From the NCBI GenBank assembly GCA_965218055.1, contig CBDCKA010000002.1, positions 1,426,001 to 1,490,000 on the forward strand: a stretch of DNA of 64,000 bases, in the 5' to 3' direction. Shown here one piece after another: positions 1 to 9,276 of the stretch. Position 1 is the first letter of the stretch, and each line of letters begins with the position of its first letter. Below the pieces are notes generated by a model. That model was given only the letters and a program-made list of their open reading frames with translations. It did not search any database and was not told the origin of the DNA. A program made the translations under genes and the position numbers. This stretch comes from CBDBKE01 sp965218055 (lineage in GTDB: Bacteria; Acidobacteriota; Terriglobia; JAJPHL01; JAPKYU01).

Positions 1-1100
1 AGTTGCTCGTTCAACACCACCACGTCATGCGAGGAGCGCGGTTCCGGCAGCACCGGCAACTCTTCCCACATCTTTGTACTCGTGTTGAAGCGTGCGACGT
101 CGGCCACCGAATGATTGTCCGCGGCCTCGCCGGGAGCGTTCCTCGGTGCCATGCCGCCGACTCGATAGATGAAGCCGTCGTGAGCGGCAAGATTCATCCC
201 TTGCAGACCACGTCCGCCGGGAAGCTCTTCCCAGTTCGTCTCGCCCTCCAGACGAATACGACTGAAGCGGCCGGATACGCCCTCGGTAGAGTAAACGTGG
301 GTGGGCGAAATATGCCCCCCGTAGATGTAAAGCCACCCGTTCTCGGACGCGGCCCCGAAGCTCGAGGTCGCCTCCGGAAGCGTTGCAAAGTTCGACGCGG
401 TACTCGACGTGTCCGGCGCGGCTTGAGACGATTCCGTCTCTGCGTCGAACACGAGCGTGGCGTAATGACGAACCTGCTCGTACCGGGTCCCATCCCGTTC
501 ACCTGCGGTCTCTTCCCAAAAACGCGCCCAGGCCCCGTAGCGGCCGGTCGCGGTGAACTTTTCCGTCCGGCCGTGCTCGTCGGTCCTGACGACCTTCGAG
601 GTTCCGTCCGGCAAGATGACTGTGATTTCCGCGTTCGCGTGCGGTTTGCCGTGGGCAAGCAACTGTAGCGTCATGTCTCCCGCCCGTCCTACGGGGACGA
701 TTTCGACGACGGCCATCCCACCCACCTTCGTCTTCGAATCAAAGGCGTACCCGACGATTGCCTTCGGGTAATAGAGCAGGACGTGCGCTTTCCCGCGATT
801 CATGACACCCAGGTCCGTCAGTCCATGGACAACGCGCGTTCCGCCGCCCGGCAGCGGCGCCGTGAACACTTCACCGGTACGGGTAAGCGAGAGAGGGGCT
901 TCGCGGTTTTCTGCGTCGCGGACGAGCAGATCAGAGCCGCCGATGAGCCCGATGTCGATTTGCGGATCGGGATTGAGGGTCTCGCTCATGATGATCCTGA
1001 CGGTCGCCCCGGTCGCATCGGGGACGACGAATGTGAAATGTGCCTGCGCGGCGCAGGCGGCAGCTTGCCAGATTAGGACGGCGATTAGTAGATGTTTCAT
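1..1100 (-). CDS. DUF4198-like / Kelch-repeat exported protein (3' end outside window)
   Basis: An open frame runs from an ATG at 1100 to the window edge without a stop, about 366 codons. It begins with a short signal peptide (MKHLLIAVLIW, cleavage near the AQA before residue 21). Residues 20-190 look like the DUF4198/Ni-Co-type periplasmic domain: a beta-rich start AHFTFVVPD and a carboxypeptidase-regulatory-like stretch around the GRAGDMTLQLL segment. From about residue 230 there are Kelch-type blades (YIYGGH, YRVGGM, WEELP twice). It lies 29 bp downstream of the TonB receptor on the same strand and is probably co-transcribed, so I infer a periplasmic or surface partner in the uptake of a metal or metal complex. 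The C-terminal part cannot be seen. The partner role is inference; the domain calls are by eye. Confidence 0.7.
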   Translation of the reverse strand, partial: MKHLLIAVLIWQAAACAAQAHFTFVVPDATGATVRIIMSETLNPDPQIDIGLIGGSDLLVRDAENREAPLSLTRTGEVFTAPLPGGGTRVVHGLTDLGVMNRGKAHVLLYYPKAIVGYAFDSKTKVGGMAVVEIVPVGRAGDMTLQLLAHGKPHANAEITVILPDGTSKVVRTDEHGRTEKFTATGRYGAWARFWEETAGERDGTRYEQVRHYATLVFDAETESSQAAPDTSSTASNFATLPEATSSFGAASENGWLYIYGGHISPTHVYSTEGVSGRFSRIRLEGETNWEELPGGRGLQGMNLAAHDGFIYRVGGMAPRNAPGEAADNHSVADVARFNTSTKMWEELPVLPEPRSSHDVVVLNEQ

Positions 1101-1129
1101 GATGTAGTTCTCCTGCTGCGCTTGGTTTG

Positions 1130-3523
1130 TTAAAGGGCGTTGCTGTCGAAGATCAGGTCGATGCCAAAGCGGAAATCTCGCCCGGGTTGATGGACCGTCT
1201 CGAACAAGCCGAAGTAGGTCCGATTGCCGACGTTCTCCATTCCCGCATGGAAGTTGATCGCTGAAATTCCCGCGGGCAGGCGCGCCGCCAGACCTCGCTC
1301 GCCTCGCACCAAGTTGTAGCCGGTGCGCCAGCCAAAAGTCGTATAGCCGCGAATCGGGGTTGCTCCGGCAGGGACACGGTCACTGCCGCTGACCAGAAAG
1401 CTACCAAACTCGCTCCAGAGCCTCGTGCGTCTCGGCGCCCAGCGCAGTCTGGCTTGACCGATGAAGGGAGCGATCAACAAAAGCGGTTCGCCGCTGCCCC
1501 GGTTGTCGCCTCGCTGCCAGGCCGCGCTGAAAGTCAAAGCCCACTGCGAACCGAGTCCGCTCACAGAATATTCGGTGGTTGATTCGATTCCCTGAATACG
1601 CGCTTCCAGAACGTTGATGTTCTGGAATACCGGCTGGCCTGATAAGTTTGGCGCTCCGTTGAACGTGCCGGGAGCCGAGCTAATCAAGTTGTTCAGGCTA
1701 TTCAGAAAATAGTTCACTGAAATCTTCACGGGGGCGCTGCGAAAGTACACGCCCGTATCGAGCTGAAGCGAGGTCTCCGGTTGCAGAGACGGATTCGGGA
1801 CGATAAATCCGCCGACGGAGCCGCGTCCAAAGAAGTATCGTTCGAATAGGTTCGGCGCTCGGAACGCCCGGCCCACGTTCCCGCTCACCAGCCATCCGCG
1901 CCCGACATCGATGCTGGCTCCGATATTCCCACTGATCGCGTTTTCGGTTTCGCCACCGCCGACGGCTGCCGCCACGTCTGGATCGAAACCCAGCGTATCG
2001 AACGTCTTGAGTTCAAAATGGTCGGCACGCAAGCCGGCGGTGATGCGCGCGCGGCTCGTGGTTTGAAACTGGTCCTGGAAGAAGAAGCCCGTACCGGAAA
2101 AAGACGAATCGGGAACGCTCGGCGCGGCGTCAAGCACCCTCGGCGACGGCCCGGCGCCGATCAGGGTTTGCAATCGAAAGTCGCGATTGCGGTCGCGATA
2201 GTAGGAGATGCCATAGGTCAGCACGTGCGTCGGTGCCGGCAAACTGGTCGCCTGGACGTCTAAGCCCGAGCTTTGCACATCCGTCTCCGTCGTGCTCAGA
2301 ATCTTCACGGTAGGACCGGCGAGTATTCGGTTGGAGAAGTTACGCCTCTGGTTCTGGGTGTAGAATTTGGCCTGGATCGACGACAACGCCGGCGAACGGA
2401 AGCTCTTTTGATAGCCGCCGCTGTACTTGACTATCTTGCTGTAGGGGAACTCCGCTAAGAAAACTGGGTTCTCTTCGAAGCTCGGAAGGCCGAAGTTGTT
2501 GCCCGCTCGATGCAAGAACTGGAAGGAGAAAGTCTGATCCGACGGCACAAAGAAGCGGAGTGCGCCCACGGCGCTGTTCTTATCGACTCCGGAAAAAAAG
2601 ATTTCCGAAGCCGGTGATCGGTAATTCCCCATACTACCTGTGCTGCCCCGCACCCATGCGCTAAACCAACGGTTTCCGGCGGATAGCTCGGTGTTCGCAC
2701 GCACACCGTTGCTGTTGGGAAAGCTCGTCGCGCCTAGTCGGGCGCCGAATCCGATATCGTCTCTGGGCTGCGCGTTGCGCGTTCTGATATTGACGACGCC
2801 GCCAAACGCATCACTTCCATACAGCACGGAGCCGGGGCCCCGTACGACCTCCACCTGCTGGATATTCGACACATCCACTAGGGACGTCTCAATGCCGCCT
2901 TGGCCCGTCGAGGTACGGTTGTTGTTCAGCCGCTCGCCGTCCACTAGCACGAGGATGCGATTGCTGTCCAGTCCCCGAATCACCGGCCGGCTTCTGAAAG
3001 GGCCGGCGCCCCGCCAGGTTACGCCTGGAACCTCGGTCAGTGCCTGGGCCAGATTGGTCGGCATGTATTCGCCGAGCCGCCGGTCTGAGACGAGCGCGGT
3101 TGGCAGGGGCAATCGCGAAGTGTCGGTTTCTTGGCGAGCGGCGGTCACTACAATGCCTTCATGCAGCCCGGCTGGCTGTAGTTCTATCTGGAGATCGGTG
3201 CTCGCGTCCTCCACCTGCACCGTGACTGTCCGGCGCTCGAAGCCCGGCGAATAGGCCTCAAGTTCGTAGGTTCCCGAGGCCACGCCGTCGAAACGAAACT
3301 GGCCTAGGCTGTCGGTAGTCGTGGTTCGTCTTACGGGCACCGTATCGTCCCCGGTTCGGACGGCAACTCGGACGCCGACTACCGTAAGGCCTTGCGTGTC
3401 CCGAATGGAGCCGGTAAACTCTGCCGCATCCAGCGAACTTGTGGCGAACGCTGCCAGCATTACCCAAGCGACAACCGCCAGGGTAAGAGGGCAGGGCAGG
3501 GCGATTCTTCGGGTAAGTATCAC
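1130..3523 (-). CDS. TonB-dependent outer-membrane receptor
   Basis: A 797-residue outer-membrane active transporter. After a signal peptide (residues 1-34) there is a carboxypeptidase-regulatory-like beta domain (about 35-115), then the plug domain (about 130-245), with the typical PVIRGLDSNRILVLVDGER and VVRGPGSVLYGSDAFGGVVN segments, and a beta-barrel to the C-terminus (FGIDLIFDS ending). The start is the GTG at 3523, because AAGGAGG lies 6 bases before it. The substrate cannot be read from the sequence. A Fur-box-like site upstream points to an iron or siderophore role, while the DUF4198/Kelch partner downstream would also fit another metal complex. The length is normal for the family and the frame is intact. 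Confidence 0.92.
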   Translation of the reverse strand: MILTRRIALPCPLTLAVVAWVMLAAFATSSLDAAEFTGSIRDTQGLTVVGVRVAVRTGDDTVPVRRTTTTDSLGQFRFDGVASGTYELEAYSPGFERRTVTVQVEDASTDLQIELQPAGLHEGIVVTAARQETDTSRLPLPTALVSDRRLGEYMPTNLAQALTEVPGVTWRGAGPFRSRPVIRGLDSNRILVLVDGERLNNNRTSTGQGGIETSLVDVSNIQQVEVVRGPGSVLYGSDAFGGVVNIRTRNAQPRDDIGFGARLGATSFPNSNGVRANTELSAGNRWFSAWVRGSTGSMGNYRSPASEIFFSGVDKNSAVGALRFFVPSDQTFSFQFLHRAGNNFGLPSFEENPVFLAEFPYSKIVKYSGGYQKSFRSPALSSIQAKFYTQNQRRNFSNRILAGPTVKILSTTETDVQSSGLDVQATSLPAPTHVLTYGISYYRDRNRDFRLQTLIGAGPSPRVLDAAPSVPDSSFSGTGFFFQDQFQTTSRARITAGLRADHFELKTFDTLGFDPDVAAAVGGGETENAISGNIGASIDVGRGWLVSGNVGRAFRAPNLFERYFFGRGSVGGFIVPNPSLQPETSLQLDTGVYFRSAPVKISVNYFLNSLNNLISSAPGTFNGAPNLSGQPVFQNINVLEARIQGIESTTEYSVSGLGSQWALTFSAAWQRGDNRGSGEPLLLIAPFIGQARLRWAPRRTRLWSEFGSFLVSGSDRVPAGATPIRGYTTFGWRTGYNLVRGERGLAARLPAGISAINFHAGMENVGNRTYFGLFETVHQPGRDFRFGIDLIFDSNAL

Positions 3524-3604
3524 GATATCCTCCTTAGAATCAGGGCCTATGAGGAAGAGGCACTAAAGGGTGCATTCCTGCAAAAGCGCTTACTGCTGGA
3601 AATA

Positions 3605-3626
3605 GTATAATGAAAATGAATATCAC
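3605..3626 (-). promoter_or_regulatory. Fur-box-like operator upstream of the TonB receptor
   Basis: Read on the minus strand the site contains GATATTCATTTTCATTATA, which agrees with the 19-bp Fur consensus GATAATGATAATCATTATC at 14 positions. It lies about 80 bp upstream of the GTG start of the TonB receptor, in an AT-rich patch inside otherwise GC-rich DNA. This suggests iron-responsive repression of the receptor and its downstream partner. Confidence 0.5.
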
Positions 3627-3751
3627 TTGCAAGTTATTTAGTCGGGAGGCTTGGCCCGACAGAAGGGAAGAAGCACAGGCTCAGCAGATGAAGAGCAACT
3701 GACCTGACCGGCACTTTTTGTACCCAGTGGAAAGAGAGAGAATGCACTTGA

Positions 3752-3874
3752 GGAGGAAGTGAGGTCAAGCCGACAAGGAGTTACAAGCCGGAGCAGATTG
3801 TAGCGGTGCTACGGCAGATAGAAGTGCAGATGGCGAACGGGAAGATGGCTCCGCAAATGTGCAAGGAAGCGGGA
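3752..3874 (+). pseudogene. IS3-family transposase OrfA remnant
   Basis: The + frame encodes a piece ending in YKPEQIVAVLRQIEVQ, then MANGKMAPQMCKEAG. This is the helix-turn-helix N-terminus of IS3-type OrfA transposases. The expected continuation is lost after 3874 and replaced by unrelated sequence, so this is a fragment. A C-terminal IS3 OrfB fragment survives at 6028-6108 on the other strand. Confidence 0.7.
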
Positions 3875-4204
3875 GACCCGGACCTGTTGATCTGTCCAAA
3901 GGCTAGTCGATTCTCTGATTCGATATTCGGCGTGCACTTGCCGTCACGGGAGTTGGCAGTCGGGATCGCCGGAAGATGTTGGAGTGTCCGAAGGCCTCGA
4001 TGCCGTTACGTTGGCTTTGATTTCCTCACCCGTCTTGAGCCGGTCTAGGTAGTTGGCCCAGACTTGCATCATCCTCCGGCGTTCCGGCAGGAACGCCGTC
4101 CGGTTGCAGGCTCGTCCGTTGGGATCCCGAACCGCTGCTGCCGACGGGAGTTGCGATACATTTTCGATCCGACGGATGCGGAGTGGAACATTCCCGCACT
4201 ACTC

Positions 4205-4831
4205 ATGCCATCGACCAAGAAAGGATTGGGGTTCGAGATGCCCGGAAAATTCGAAATCATGCGCGCGGTCCAGAGGGGCCTCAACAGCCTTGAAGTCGAC
4301 AAAGCGGAGAGCGATACGATTTGGACTAAGGCCGTCAAGACCAAACTGTGCGAGATTGGCCGAGGCAGATTCGGCTACCGTGTCCACGCGAGAACAAATG
4401 AGGTGGACGAAGCCTACAGGGACGGGGGCGAATGGCTCTACGACGTCACTTGGCTCGAATACGAGAAAAGCGGCCGCGGCTTAGTTGACGCGCCCTTGAT
4501 CGCTGAGTGCGAATGGGGCGATTTCGAGGACATCGTTGAAGACTTCGAGAAGCTTCTTCTGGCGCGGGCAGGCGTCCGTTTGATGGTCTTCGACGGCAAC
4601 TACAAGCCCGGTTCCAAGGAGATCGGCGAACGACTTGCCGGAAAGGTCAGGGAGTTCAACGGCTCCCGTGCCGAGGATGCTTGGCTGCTGGCGGCCTGGG
4701 AAAGGAGTGATGACGGCTGGTCGTTTAAGTATTTCACGATTGAGATGAACGCCGCCATCCCCGCACCATGGCATCTTGCTTCGAGTGCGGAGCGCAAGGA
4801 TGCGAGAAGCGACGATTGGGCCGCCGTGTAG
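4205..4831 (+). CDS. Hypothetical protein with PD-(D/E)XK-nuclease-like core
   Basis: The product is 208 residues from the ATG at 4205. The frame is open back to 4064 and an ATG at 4238 is also possible, so the start is uncertain. The central part, with PLIAECEWG followed by DFEKLLLARAGVRLMVFDGN, has the strand-E-x-E / helix / strand layout seen in small restriction-endonuclese-fold proteins of unknown role; this resemblance is weak. It sits in a debris-rich stretch between IS3 fragments and a truncated nuclease gene, which fits a remnant of an older defence region. I do not recognise a specific family. Confidence 0.5.
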   Translation: MPSTKKGLGFEMPGKFEIMRAVQRGLNSLEVDKAESDTIWTKAVKTKLCEIGRGRFGYRVHARTNEVDEAYRDGGEWLYDVTWLEYEKSGRGLVDAPLIAECEWGDFEDIVEDFEKLLLARAGVRLMVFDGNYKPGSKEIGERLAGKVREFNGSRAEDAWLLAAWERSDDGWSFKYFTIEMNAAIPAPWHLASSAERKDARSDDWAAV

Positions 4832-4867
4832 AGGCGCCACTGCGTATGCTGGATGAGGGGTAGCACT

Positions 4868-5167
4868 ATGTCGGAACCACCGAAAAACGGCAGGCCGAAT
4901 ATATTCGGCTACGCGACCAAGGAATTGTCCCAGGATGCAATGATCTGCTGGTTGATCGACTGGGCTTGCCAGCCGAAAGCCACCACGGAGGAAGAGGAAG
5001 AACTGCGCCGCTGCGGACTCCGGTTCGTCACTGGGATCGCACTCGGGCCTGTCGGCAACTGTGGGACGCCAGAGGCGTTCCAAGCAGCGGTGGGAAAGCA
5101 GCGAGATGCTCCTCGCTTTTCCAGGACTGCGGCGGCTTCCACAGGCCAGAAAGCGCGGGTAAAGTGA
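4868..5167 (+). pseudogene. N-terminal fragment of a PD-(D/E)XK nuclease family protein
   Basis: The first 35 residues (NIFGYATKELSQDAMICW, then LIDWA) match the conserved N-terminus of the PDDEXK_4-type nuclease family, whose members are usually several hundred residues long. Here the similarity is lost after about residue 55 and the frame ends at 99 residues, with none of the catalytic core. It is therefore most likely a truncated relic. It follows the previous gene by 36 bp on the same strand. Confidence 0.55.
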
Positions 5168-5295
5168 CCGTTCTCGCCCTTGCAGCGCGATTTCCGTCAT
5201 GCCTTCGGCCTCAACCGACCATCCCTGATGGACAATCACATCATCCGGAGAGTAGATTTGTCGAGCAGGTCAGCAGTCGGGATATCGAATCGAGC

Positions 5296-5943
5296 ATGAA
5301 GAAGCGTTCCCTTAGATACGCCGGCGACAAGGCCGTAGGCGCTCTATTGGAGTGTTACACGTGTCCGACTTCATTCCATGTCGTCCGCACACGATTCCTC
5401 GGCAACATCGCGACGCCCAAGCTCGACGCATCTCCCCTCCGGACCATAGAGAGCTTTTGGGAAGGTGAGTTGCCGAAGTTCGACGATGTCGGCGCGGCCA
5501 ATGAGCTGTTCGAGTCCCTGATGGGGCTTTGGAACGAACTGGCAAAGCATCAATCGGGAACCAAGCCGATCCGTTTGACGCGGATGGCGGCAAAGCCGGA
5601 TTCGGACGACATTCGTCGCCTGTGCCGGACCCGCACCGAGGAGCTTGAAGGCTTCATCGAGGGCCTGTTCGGTGACGCGGAGATCATTGATCTACCCGAA
5701 CGGGCCAATGAGGCTCTGGACAATCTCGGCCAGATCAACGCCATGATCCGCGGCATCGTCGATCTCCTGGAAAGAGAGTCGGCGCCGCCGGCGTCGGAAA
5801 AGGACCTGACGGGAATTCTCAAGAACGTAGGGGAACTCTCACACATCGCGGAGAAGGAACTGCATGCCCTGATGCTTGCCTGCAAGCGAGCCCGCCAACA
5901 AACCCGTTCCACTATCGCCGTGGCCAAGCCCACCGTCCATTGA
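5296..5943 (+). CDS. Hypothetical protein, helical
   Basis: The product is 215 residues from the ATG at 5296; the frame upstream to 4966 is open but reads like a shadow of the nuclease fragment. The protein is soluble and largely alpha-helical, with an acidic helix-rich centre (NELFESLMGLWNELAKHQ) and a leucine-rich C-terminal half that could form helical hairpins. There are no catalytic motifs I can identify. The central helix resembles the UPF0149/YecA-like pattern, but not well enough to name it. It ends about 85 bp before the IS3 OrfB fragment on the opposite strand. Confidence 0.5.
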   Translation: MKKRSLRYAGDKAVGALLECYTCPTSFHVVRTRFLGNIATPKLDASPLRTIESFWEGELPKFDDVGAANELFESLMGLWNELAKHQSGTKPIRLTRMAAKPDSDDIRRLCRTRTEELEGFIEGLFGDAEIIDLPERANEALDNLGQINAMIRGIVDLLERESAPPASEKDLTGILKNVGELSHIAEKELHALMLACKRARQQTRSTIAVAKPTVH

Positions 5944-6027
5944 GATGTTCGGTGTTGCCCGACGCTCCCCGTGGCAGCCGACCGACGGCCGCGTCGGATC
6001 GTCGCGGCCGTCGATCCGAGCGGCCGG

Positions 6028-6108
6028 TCACATATCGCGTTGCTGTTCGCGGAAATCGGTCCGGCTCATGTTGTCGATCGCACTGTGCGGCCGAACCGTG
6101 TTGTCGTT
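6028..6108 (-). pseudogene. IS3-family transposase OrfB C-terminal remnant
   Basis: The minus strand encodes NDNTVRPHSAIDNMSRTDF followed by REQQRDM and a stop. This is the characteristic NxxRPHSA tail of the IS3 integrase-core transposase. Nothing upstream continues it: the DNA switches directly to the integrase stop codon. The fragment therefore marks a junction at the left edge of the integrase-bearing element. Confidence 0.65.
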
Positions 6109-7279
6109 AGTGTCCCGAGTCCTTCGCTTCCCCTTGGGCCAGGTAACGCGACCAATCGTCCATCAGGACACGCCGCCTCTCGAACAGGTCCGAGCGGGCA
6201 TAGGCGGCTTCGACCTTATTCCGGACAACGTGCGCCAACGCGGCCTCCATGACCGCATGCGGCGCGTCGGTGCATTCGGCGGCCCAGTCCCGAAAGCTCG
6301 ACCTGAATCCGTGCGGCACGGCCGGGATGCCAAGTTCCCCAAGCAATCCGCTCAGAGCGAAATCCTTGAGTGTGCGTCCGGTTGGCGACGGGAACACCCA
6401 CTCCGAGCCGACCGTGTTTTCCCCTGCCTCCACCAGAATCTCCCGGGCACGGGCCGACAATGGCACCCGGTGCTCCCGCTGCTGCTTCATCCGCTCCGCC
6501 GGGATCGTCCACTCTCCGGCCTCCAGTTCCACTTCCTCCCAGCGGGCCCGCCGCACCTCGCCGGACCGGCACGCCGTCAGGACCAGAAATTCGAAGGCAA
6601 GCTTGACGGCGGCCCGAGCGTCGGATTGCCGCACTGCCTGGACCGCGCCGGCCACCTCTCCATAGGGCAGTGCCTGGTAATGCCGCTGGATGCCGCCCTG
6701 TTTAGGCAGCGCCGCACCGATCGCCTCCCCGGCCGGATTGTCCGGCCGGTATCCTTGCGCGATGGCCCACTTCATCACCGTTCCCATCCGTTGCCGCACG
6801 CGCCGGGCCGTCGCGTGCTTGTCGTTCCAGATCGGCAGCAGGACGGCCATGACGTCGGCCGAGGTGACCAGATCCACTGGCTTCGAACCGATCCGGGGAT
6901 TGACATAATCGCGCAGGGTTGCCGTCCACTGGGTGGCGTGCTTGGCGTTGCGCCAGCTCGGCCGGTGCATCGCCATCACCTGGGCGGCGGCCTGCTCGAA
7001 CGTCGGTACACCCCGGTGGCGCGACGCCATGGGATCGCCACCCGCCCGGGCCAGCTTCCGGTTGGCCACGGCGGCTTCCCGGGCTTCGGCGAGCGTCACG
7101 AGCCGGACCGGCCCCAGGCCCAGTTCCCGGCGTTTGCCGTGGATGAAGAGCCTTTGGATCCACTGTTTGTATCCGGACGGCTTGACTCTCAGCACCAATC
7201 CGTGTTCGTCGCAATAGATGCCCGGCTGCTGGACGGTGTGGACGAACGCTGCGGTGAGTTTTTTGCCATGTCTAGCCAT
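6107..7279 (-). CDS. P4-type tyrosine integrase
   Basis: A 390-residue site-specific recombinase. The N-terminal 80 residues form the DUF4102-type arm-binding domain (GLVLRVKPSGYKQW, then the GLGPVRLVTLAEAREAA segment). A SAM-like core-binding domain follows (about 95-180), then the catalytic domain with R238 (TACRSGE), H323 and R326 (PHGFRSSFRDWAAE), H350 and Y360. All catalytic positions are present, so it could be active. It is the outermost gene of the left conjugation region and points away from it, as integrases of integrative elements often do. No tRNA gene is visible at its 3' side; instead an IS3 fragment abuts the stop codon, so the original attachment site may have been lost. Confidence 0.9.
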   Translation of the reverse strand: MARHGKKLTAAFVHTVQQPGIYCDEHGLVLRVKPSGYKQWIQRLFIHGKRRELGLGPVRLVTLAEAREAAVANRKLARAGGDPMASRHRGVPTFEQAAAQVMAMHRPSWRNAKHATQWTATLRDYVNPRIGSKPVDLVTSADVMAVLLPIWNDKHATARRVRQRMGTVMKWAIAQGYRPDNPAGEAIGAALPKQGGIQRHYQALPYGEVAGAVQAVRQSDARAAVKLAFEFLVLTACRSGEVRRARWEEVELEAGEWTIPAERMKQQREHRVPLSARAREILVEAGENTVGSEWVFPSPTGRTLKDFALSGLLGELGIPAVPHGFRSSFRDWAAECTDAPHAVMEAALAHVVRNKVEAAYARSDLFERRRVLMDDWSRYLAQGEAKDSGH

Positions 7280-7657
7280 CCGATCACCCTTTTACAATCA
7301 CCCTTATGACCACCCTTTCAGTCTTGGAATACACGGGACTTCATGAAAGCCGATTGTACCATAAATTGCTTATATAAAAAAGACTAAACTACTTTATAGC
7401 ACATTTTGGAATCTAGTTAGACTATAATAGGGCGGAGCTATCGTCCTCCCCGATTTTCCTGGATCGGCGCGGGTGAGGCCGATGTGTAAGGGATAACCAC
7501 AACGGAATGAGAGAGATAATGGAAGGCGGTTGTGTTCCACCTGCCGCCAGATTTATGTTCCACCCCCCCTTTGTCCCTGTAACATTTAACATGCGGTTCT
7601 TTGGAACACGAAAAGACCCCTCAATTTCCTCTCTCCGTTCCGGCCTTCGGGCTGCTT
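7280..7657. other. Non-coding AT-rich interval
   Basis: These 378 bases separate the integrase start from the end of the conjugation operon. They include a strikingly AT-rich stretch near 7360-7430 with a TATAAT-like hexamer at about 7424. The stretch probably holds the integrase promoter and recombination-directionality sites. I see no convincing gene: the short frames on both strands lack ribosome sites and sensible composition. Confidence 0.4.
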
Positions 7658-8602
7658 TCATCCGGTTTCCCCTGCCGCCGCAAACCGGGTGGCCCGCCAC
7701 GTTCCGTAGTCGTCAATCGAGACCCCTTCCGTCAGCTTCGCTTCGGGGAGACTTTGGAGCGCCGCCGACCGTTTCATAGCGCCGCCGAATCCTCCATACT
7801 GCGCCAGAAATTGCTCGTCATCGTGGGTCATCGCGTCGTCAATCGCCTTGATTTCCTGCTTCACCGTCAGTCCTTCGGCGGGTGTCCCTGGGTCCGCCGC
7901 CGCCCACGCCTGGAGCACCCGCGCCGTCCGATCCACGGTTTCATTCTCCGCCCCGATCCCGATCACCCGGACCTGTCGGCCTTTCTTACGCAGCGCATCC
8001 CAAAGCCGCCCATGCGCGGCTCCCCACGAGTGCAACTCCCGATCCGTCCGGTGGCCCGGATCGACGTAGGCGAAGGTGACGGTTCCAGCGTCACCGGCCA
8101 GGGGAAGTTTGAGCGCAAAGTAGCGTTTCTGCGCTCCCACAGCGCCGTAGTAAATCCGTCGCGGAATCAGCCGCCGCGATAGGCCGAGTTTTTCAAAAAA
8201 CGCGACCTTCTCCGGCTCGGCGGGGAGCCAGTTCATGCCCGGATGCTCCAGAACGAAATCGAGCGAGAGCAGCCGCCGCATCACCACCGGCGGGCAGGCT
8301 TTTCGCCGGTGCCGGATGTTCTCGACCCCCAGCACCCGGTAGATCGGCTTGCTTGAAATCCGGCAAGTCCGCCCGCCGCCATTGAACGTCACATGATCGC
8401 TTTCGACTGCGGCCCGACGATCAATCAATACCTTCACGAATCGAGAGGCCGTTATTCTCTGAGCATCGAAGTAATGACAGAACTGCGCCCGCGTGAAGAC
8501 GCCGCTATGCAGACACACGAGCGCGATCCACTCCGCCTCCGGCCCGGTCCAGCCGAGCGCTTCCAGCTTCCGTTCTCTTCCCCGCAAGTGCTCGATCATC
8601 AT
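7658..8602 (-). CDS. Conjugation-operon hypothetical with N-terminal winged-helix-like region
   Basis: A 314-residue basic protein, last gene of the trb operon. Its start (ATGA) overlaps the stop of trbF. Residues 20-70 (EWIALVCLHSGVFTRAQFCHY and on) look like a winged-helix DNA-binding region. The remainder contains a strand-rich domain (RYFALKLPLAGDAG, TVTFAYVDPGHRTD) of the kind seen in replication-relaxation-like proteins of conjugative elements. The position just after the mating-channel genes suggests a DNA-processing or regulatory role. I know of similar hypotheticals at this place in Trb-type elements, but I cannot assign a function. Confidence 0.7.
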   Translation of the reverse strand: MMIEHLRGRERKLEALGWTGPEAEWIALVCLHSGVFTRAQFCHYFDAQRITASRFVKVLIDRRAAVESDHVTFNGGGRTCRISSKPIYRVLGVENIRHRRKACPPVVMRRLLSLDFVLEHPGMNWLPAEPEKVAFFEKLGLSRRLIPRRIYYGAVGAQKRYFALKLPLAGDAGTVTFAYVDPGHRTDRELHSWGAAHGRLWDALRKKGRQVRVIGIGAENETVDRTARVLQAWAAADPGTPAEGLTVKQEIKAIDDAMTHDDEQFLAQYGGFGGAMKRSAALQSLPEAKLTEGVSIDDYGTWRATRFAAAGETG

Positions 8603-9276
8603 GGATCGCCTGTGACTATCGCCCGATCCCCTTGCAGATAGCTGATAACGATCCCCATAGGGTTGTGGACGATCAGGTCCGGCGGGATCGTATCGAGGAA
8701 CAGGAATTGCAGCGAGAGGGTCCAGCGCTCCCGGCTGACTTCGTTTGCCATCACCATCCGCACCAGGTCAAAATCGGCCGTCGCGCTGTGCGGCTCCTGG
8801 GGGTTGGCCTGAATCCGCAAAACGACGCGATCCACTTGCAGTTCATCCCGCGCCGCTCCCGCCGCGAGAAGGGCGATGTTCTGACTCTCGGCGCGAAACG
8901 AGGCGTTGGCGAGTTCGGTGGTCAGGAAGCGCAGACTGCGGGACCAGTTCTCTTCGACCGTGGCCCGCCGCCGCGAGTAGAAGTCGTAAATAAAGCGATT
9001 GAGAAAGTACTTGGTGGTGGGGTCCAGAGGGTCGGCCTGGGCCTCCATCGCCTCGTAGGCGATGGCCTCGGCCCGGCCTACTTCATCGACCCTCACGACG
9101 ATGGGACGGGGCGGATCGACCGACACAATGCGAATGACAACGATGATGAGCAAGAGCAAGCCGATTCCCAACCCGACGGAGAGCACCCGTAGATGACGGT
9201 TGGAGTGGATGGCTTCGCCCCATATTTCGGCGTACTCGGCTCCGGCGTCTTTGACGCTGGTTTCGGTGTCCTTCAT
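8599..9276 (-). CDS. trbF: Conjugal transfer protein TrbF (VirB8-like)
   Basis: A 225-residue inner-membrane protein of the mating-pair-formation channel. A short cytoplasmic N-terminus is followed by one membrane segment (about residues 33-52, VGLGIGLLLLIIVVIRIV) and a periplasmic VirB8-like fold, including FIYDFYSRR and the C-terminal NPMGIVISYL segment that is typical of TrbF. The start ATG at 9276 overlaps the TrbL stop (ATGA). VirB8-type proteins bridge the inner membrane and the periplasmic core, and act with TrbG, TrbI and TrbL encoded just upstream. The frame extends further upstream to 10059, but that part is the shadow of trbL. Confidence 0.9.
   Translation of the reverse strand: MKDTETSVKDAGAEYAEIWGEAIHSNRHLRVLSVGLGIGLLLLIIVVIRIVSVDPPRPIVVRVDEVGRAEAIAYEAMEAQADPLDPTTKYFLNRFIYDFYSRRRATVEENWSRSLRFLTTELANASFRAESQNIALLAAGAARDELQVDRVVLRIQANPQEPHSATADFDLVRMVMANEVSRERWTLSLQFLFLDTIPPDLIVHNPMGIVISYLQGDRAIVTGDP

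Noticed and set aside
5876..7309. Long plus-strand open frame of 477 codons
   Set aside because: It is antisense to the integrase, has no ribosome site and its product is Pro/Arg-rich without any motif. It is a shadow of a GC-rich gene.
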